Positions 60,101-64,000 of a stretch of 64,000 nt of DNA are shown piece after piece (position 1 is the first letter of the stretch; each line of letters starts with the position of its first letter). Source of the DNA: Panopea generosa (Eukaryota > Mollusca > Bivalvia > Adapedonta > Hiatellidae); contig CM055895.1 in the NCBI GenBank assembly GCA_029582155.1, forward strand, positions 14,436,787 through 14,500,786. The letters run 5' to 3'. The notes under the pieces were generated by a model that ran no database searches, was not told where the DNA came from, and was given only the letters and a program-made list of their open reading frames with translations. The translations under genes were made by a program, and so were the position numbers.

Positions 60101-63100
60101 TAGTTTCAATATCATGACAGAGTTATAGAACCTGTGAGGTTTACATCAGCATATCCTAGTGGTATCACTAGTCTCAATAACATGAGAGTTATAGAACCTG
60201 TGCAGTTTACATCAGCATATCCCGGCGGTATCACTAGTCTCAATAACATGACAGAGTTATAGAACCTGTGTAGTTTACATCAGCATAACTGGTGGTATCA
60301 CTAGTCTCAATAACATGACAGAGTTAAAGAATCTGTGCAGTTTACATCAGCATATATCCTGGTGGTATCACTAGTCTCAATATTATGACAGAGTTATAGA
60401 ACCTGCCCAATTTACATCAATATATCCTGGTGGTACACTATTGTCAATATCAATGACAGAGTTATTATAGAACCTGTGCAGTTTACATCAGCATATATCC
60501 TGGCGGTATCACTGGTCTCAATAACATGACAAAGTTATAGAACCTGTGCAGTTTACATCAGCATATATCCTGGTGGTATCACTAGTCTCAATAACATGAC
60601 AGAGTTATAAAACCTGTAAGGTTTACATCAGCATATCCTAGTGGTATCACTAGTATCAATAACATGACAAAGTTATAGAACGTGTGCAGTTTACATCAGC
60701 ATATATCCTGGTGGTATCACTAGACTCAATAACATGAGAGTTATAGAACCTGTGTAGTTTACATCAGCATATATCCTGGTGGTATCACTAGTCTCAATAT
60801 CATGACAGAGTTATAGAACCAGTGTAGTTTACATCAGCATATATCCTGGTGGTATCACTAGTCTAAATATCATGACAGAGTTATAGAACCTGTACAGTTT
60901 ACATCAACATATATTGGTGGTATCACTAGTCTCAATAATATGACAAAGTTATAGAACCTGTGCAGTTTACATTAGCATATCCTGGTGGTATCACTAGTCT
61001 CAATATCGTGACAAAAGTTATAGAACGTGTGCAGTTTACACCAGCATATCCCGGCGGTATCACTAGTCTCAATAACATGACAGAGTTATAGAACCTGTGT
61101 AGTTTACATCAGCATATATCCTGGTGGTATCACTAGTCTCAATAACATGACAGAGTTAAAGAATCTGTGCAGTTTACATCAGCATATATCCTGGTGGTAT
61201 CACTAGTCTCAATATTATGACAGAGTTATAGAACCTGCCCAATTTACATCAATATATCCTGGTGGTACACTATTGTCAATATCAATGACAGAGTTATTAT
61301 AGAACCTGTGCAGTTTACATCAGCATATATCCTGGCGGTATCACTGGTCTCAATAAAATGACAAAGTTATAGAACGTGTGCAGTTTACATCAGCATATAT
61401 CCTGGTGGTATCACTAGTCTCAATAACATGACAGAGTTATAAAACCTGTAAGATTTACATCAGCATATCCTAGTGGTATCACTAGTATCAATATCATGAC
61501 AGAGTTATAGAACCTGTGAGGTTTACATCAGCATATCCTAGTGGTATCACCAGTATCAATAACATGACAGAGTTATAGAACGTGTGCAGTTTACATCAGC
61601 ATATATCCTGGTGGTATCACTAGTCTCAATAACATGACAGAGTTATAGAACCTGTGAGGTTTACATCAGCATATATCCTGGTGGTATCACTAGTCTCAAT
61701 ATCATGACAGAGTTATAGAACCTGTGAAGTTTACATCAGCATATCCTAGTGGTATCACTAGTTTCAATATCATGACAGAGTTATAGAACCTGTGAGGTTT
61801 ACATCAGCATATCCTAGTGGTATCACTAGTCTCAATAACATGAGAGTTATAGAACCTGTGCAGTTTACATCAGCATATCCCGGCGGTATCACTAGTCTCA
61901 ATAACATGACAGAGTTATAGAACCTGTGTAGTTTACATCAGCATAACTGGTGGTATCACTAGTCTCAATAACATGACAGAGTTAAAGAATCTGTGCAGTT
62001 TACATCAGCATATATCCTGGTGGTATCACTAGTCTCAATATTATGACAGAGTTATAGAACCTGCCCAATTTACATCAATATATCCTGGTGGTACACTATT
62101 GTCAATATCAATGACAGAGTTATTATAGAACCTGTGCAGTTTACATCAGCATATATCCTGGCGGTATCACTGGTCTCAATAACATGACAAAGTTATAGAA
62201 CCTGTGCAGTTTACATCAGCATATATCCTGGTGGTATCACTAGTCTCAATAACATGACAGAGTTATAAAACCTGTAAGGTTTACATCAGCATATCCTAGT
62301 GGTATCACTAGTATCAATAACATGACAGAGTTATAGAACGTGTGCAGTTTACATCAGCATATATCCTGGTGGTATCACTAGTCTCAATAACATGACAGAG
62401 TTATAGAACCTGTGAAGTTTACATCAGCATATCCTAGTGGTATTACTAGTCTCAATATCATGACAGAGTTATAGAACCTGTGAAGTTTACATCAGCATAT
62501 CCTAGTGGTATCACTAGTCTCAATAACATGACAGAGTCATAGAACGTGTGCAGTTTACATCAGCATATATCCTGGTGGTATCACTAGTCTCAATATCATG
62601 ACAGAGTTATAGAACCTGTGAAGTTTACATCAGCATATCCTAGTGGTATCACTAGTTTCAATATCATGACAGAGTTATAGAACCTGTGAGGTTTACATCA
62701 GCATATCCTAGTGGTATCACTAGTCTCAATAACATGAGAGTTATAGAACCTGTGCAGTTTACATCAGCATATCCTAGTGGTATCACTAGTCTCAATATCA
62801 TGACAGTGTTATAGAACCTGTGAGGTTTATATCAGCATATCCTAGTGGTATCACTAGTCTCAATAACATGACAGAGTTATAGAACGTGTCAATTTACATC
62901 AGCATATCCTGGCGGTATCACTAGACTCAGTAACATGACAGAGTTATAGAACGTGTGTAGTTTACATCAGCATATATCCTGGTGGTATCACTAGTCTCAA
63001 TAACATGACAGAGTTATAGAACCTGTGTAGTTTACATCAGCATATATCCTGGTGGTATCACTAGTCTAAATATCATGACAGAGTTATAGAACCTGTGTAG

Positions 63101-64000
63101 TTTACATCAGCATATATCCTGGTGGTATCACTAGTCTCAATAACATGACAGAGTTATAGAACCTGTGTAGTTTACATCAGCATATATTCTGGTGGTATCA
63201 CTAGTCTCAATATCATGACAGAGTTATAGAACTTGTGTAGTTTAATTCAGCATATATCCTGGTGGTATCACTAGTCTCAATAACATGACAGAGTTATAGA
63301 ACCTGTGTAGTTTACATCAGTATATCTTGGTGGTATCACTAGTCTCAATATCATGACAGAGTTATAGAACCTGTACAGTTTACATCAGCATATCAAGGTG
63401 GTATCACTAGTCTCAATAACATGACACAGTTATAGAACCTGTGCAGTTTACATCAGGATAACCTGGTGGTAGTACTAGTCTCAATAACATGACAGAGTTA
63501 TAGAACCTGTGCAGTTTACATCAGCATATATCCTTATGGTATCACTAGTCTCAATAACATGACAGAGTTATAAAACCTGTACAGTTTACATCAGCATATA
63601 TTGGTGGTATCACTAGTCTGAATATCATGACAGAGTTATAAAACCTGTACAGTTTACATAAGCATATCAAGGTGGTATCACTAGTCTCAATAACATGACA
63701 AAGTTATAGAACCTGTGCAGTTTACATCAGCATATCCTGGTGGTATTACTAGTCTCAAAAACATGACAGAGTTATAGAACCTGTGCAGTTTACATCAGCA
63801 TATATTGGTGGTATTACTATTCTCAATATCATGACAGAGTTATAGAACCTGTACAGTTTACATCAGCATATCAAGGTGGTATTACTATTCTCAATATCAT
63901 GACCGAGTTATAGAACCTGTACAGTTTACATCAGCATATCAAGGTGGTATCACTAGTCTCAAAATCATGACAGAGTTATAGAACCTGTACAGTTTACATC
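51155..64000. repeat. About 70-bp satellite array (about 185 copies), continuing past the window
   Basis: The monomer is GTTATAGAACCTGTGCAGTT, TACATCAGCATATATCCTGG, TGGTATCACTAGTCTCAATA, ACATGACAGA (70 bp; 68 bp when CATATATCC is CATATCC). Sub-types differ at CAGTTT/TAGTTT/GAGGTTT, AACATG/ATCATG and TATCCTGG/CAAGG/TATTGG. No inserted element interrupts the 12.8 kb. A higher-order layer exists: 51436-53850 and 53851-56265 are near-identical 2415-bp blocks, and a further set of longer repeats is seen at 59.2-62.4 kb. No coding frame. Confidence 0.97.
51436..56265. repeat. Two tandem 2415-bp higher-order blocks in the satellite
   Basis: Rare variants recur at exactly 2415 bp: GAACGTGTGCAGTTTACATC with TATCCAGG at 51436/53851, GAGTACTAAACCTG at 52671/55086 (counted at TACTAAACCT), and the GTCTCAGTAAC variant just before the block ends. 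About 35 monomers per block. Every monomer I compared matched its partner, including point variants and short indels. Confidence 0.9.

Overview
This is eukaryotic, AT-rich, gene-poor and very repeat-rich animal DNA. The best guess is a bivalve or other mollusc. That rests on several tRNA-headed SINE families with a molluscan-looking 3' tail, a sarcoplasmic-calcium-binding-protein-like gene, a Penelope-like element (PLE), several LINE clades, many small inverted-repeat elements, and minisatellites filling roughly a third of the window. The species cannot be named from the sequence alone. There are no rRNA genes, no convincing free-standing tRNA genes, and nothing bacterial or viral.

Layout. 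0-12 kb: an inverted pair of SINEs around a minisatellite, a small TA-flanked inverted-repeat element, one clear gene (an EF-hand protein on the minus strand, coding 2537-3100, with a 5' UTR intron acceptor just before its ATG), a 28-bp tandem array (4.56-5.96 kb), more SINEs and small inverted-repeat elements. 12-20 kb: a SINE cluster, a 4-kb array of a 49-bp repeat (12.98-16.97 kb), an inverted repeat of simple-sequence character, a CTG/TTG triplet tract, further SINEs. 20-32 kb: mostly unassigned AT-rich DNA with a 343-bp TTAA-ended element, an AT-microsatellite-bearing repeat family, a second 49-bp array (26.4-27.4 kb) and a 1.7-kb three-armed foldback element (27.9-29.6 kb). 32.4-39.1 kb: a retroelement block: a minus-strand LINE 3' fragment, a plus-strand LINE (ORF1 end plus a full endonuclease/RT ORF with only three in-frame stops), and a broken Penelope-like element.

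39.2-50.8 kb: a set of candidate plus-strand exons (39219-39313, 41198-41234, 49702-49826, 50096-50221 and 50716-50834) that join in compatible phases and encode a cysteine-rich, probably secreted, modular protein. Two of the exons are homologous to each other. A 10.4-kb interval between those two holds minisatellites and two decayed LINEs. The first exon(s) with a start codon and signal peptide were not found. 51.2-64.0 kb: a satellite array of about 70-bp monomers that runs off the window end, with higher-order structure that includes a 2415-bp block repeated twice in tandem.

The points most worth following are the modular cysteine-rich gene, the minisatellite that looks seeded from the splice acceptor of one of its exons, the PLE whose catalytic motif was copied three extra times while the resident copy lost an aspartate, and the higher-order satellite.
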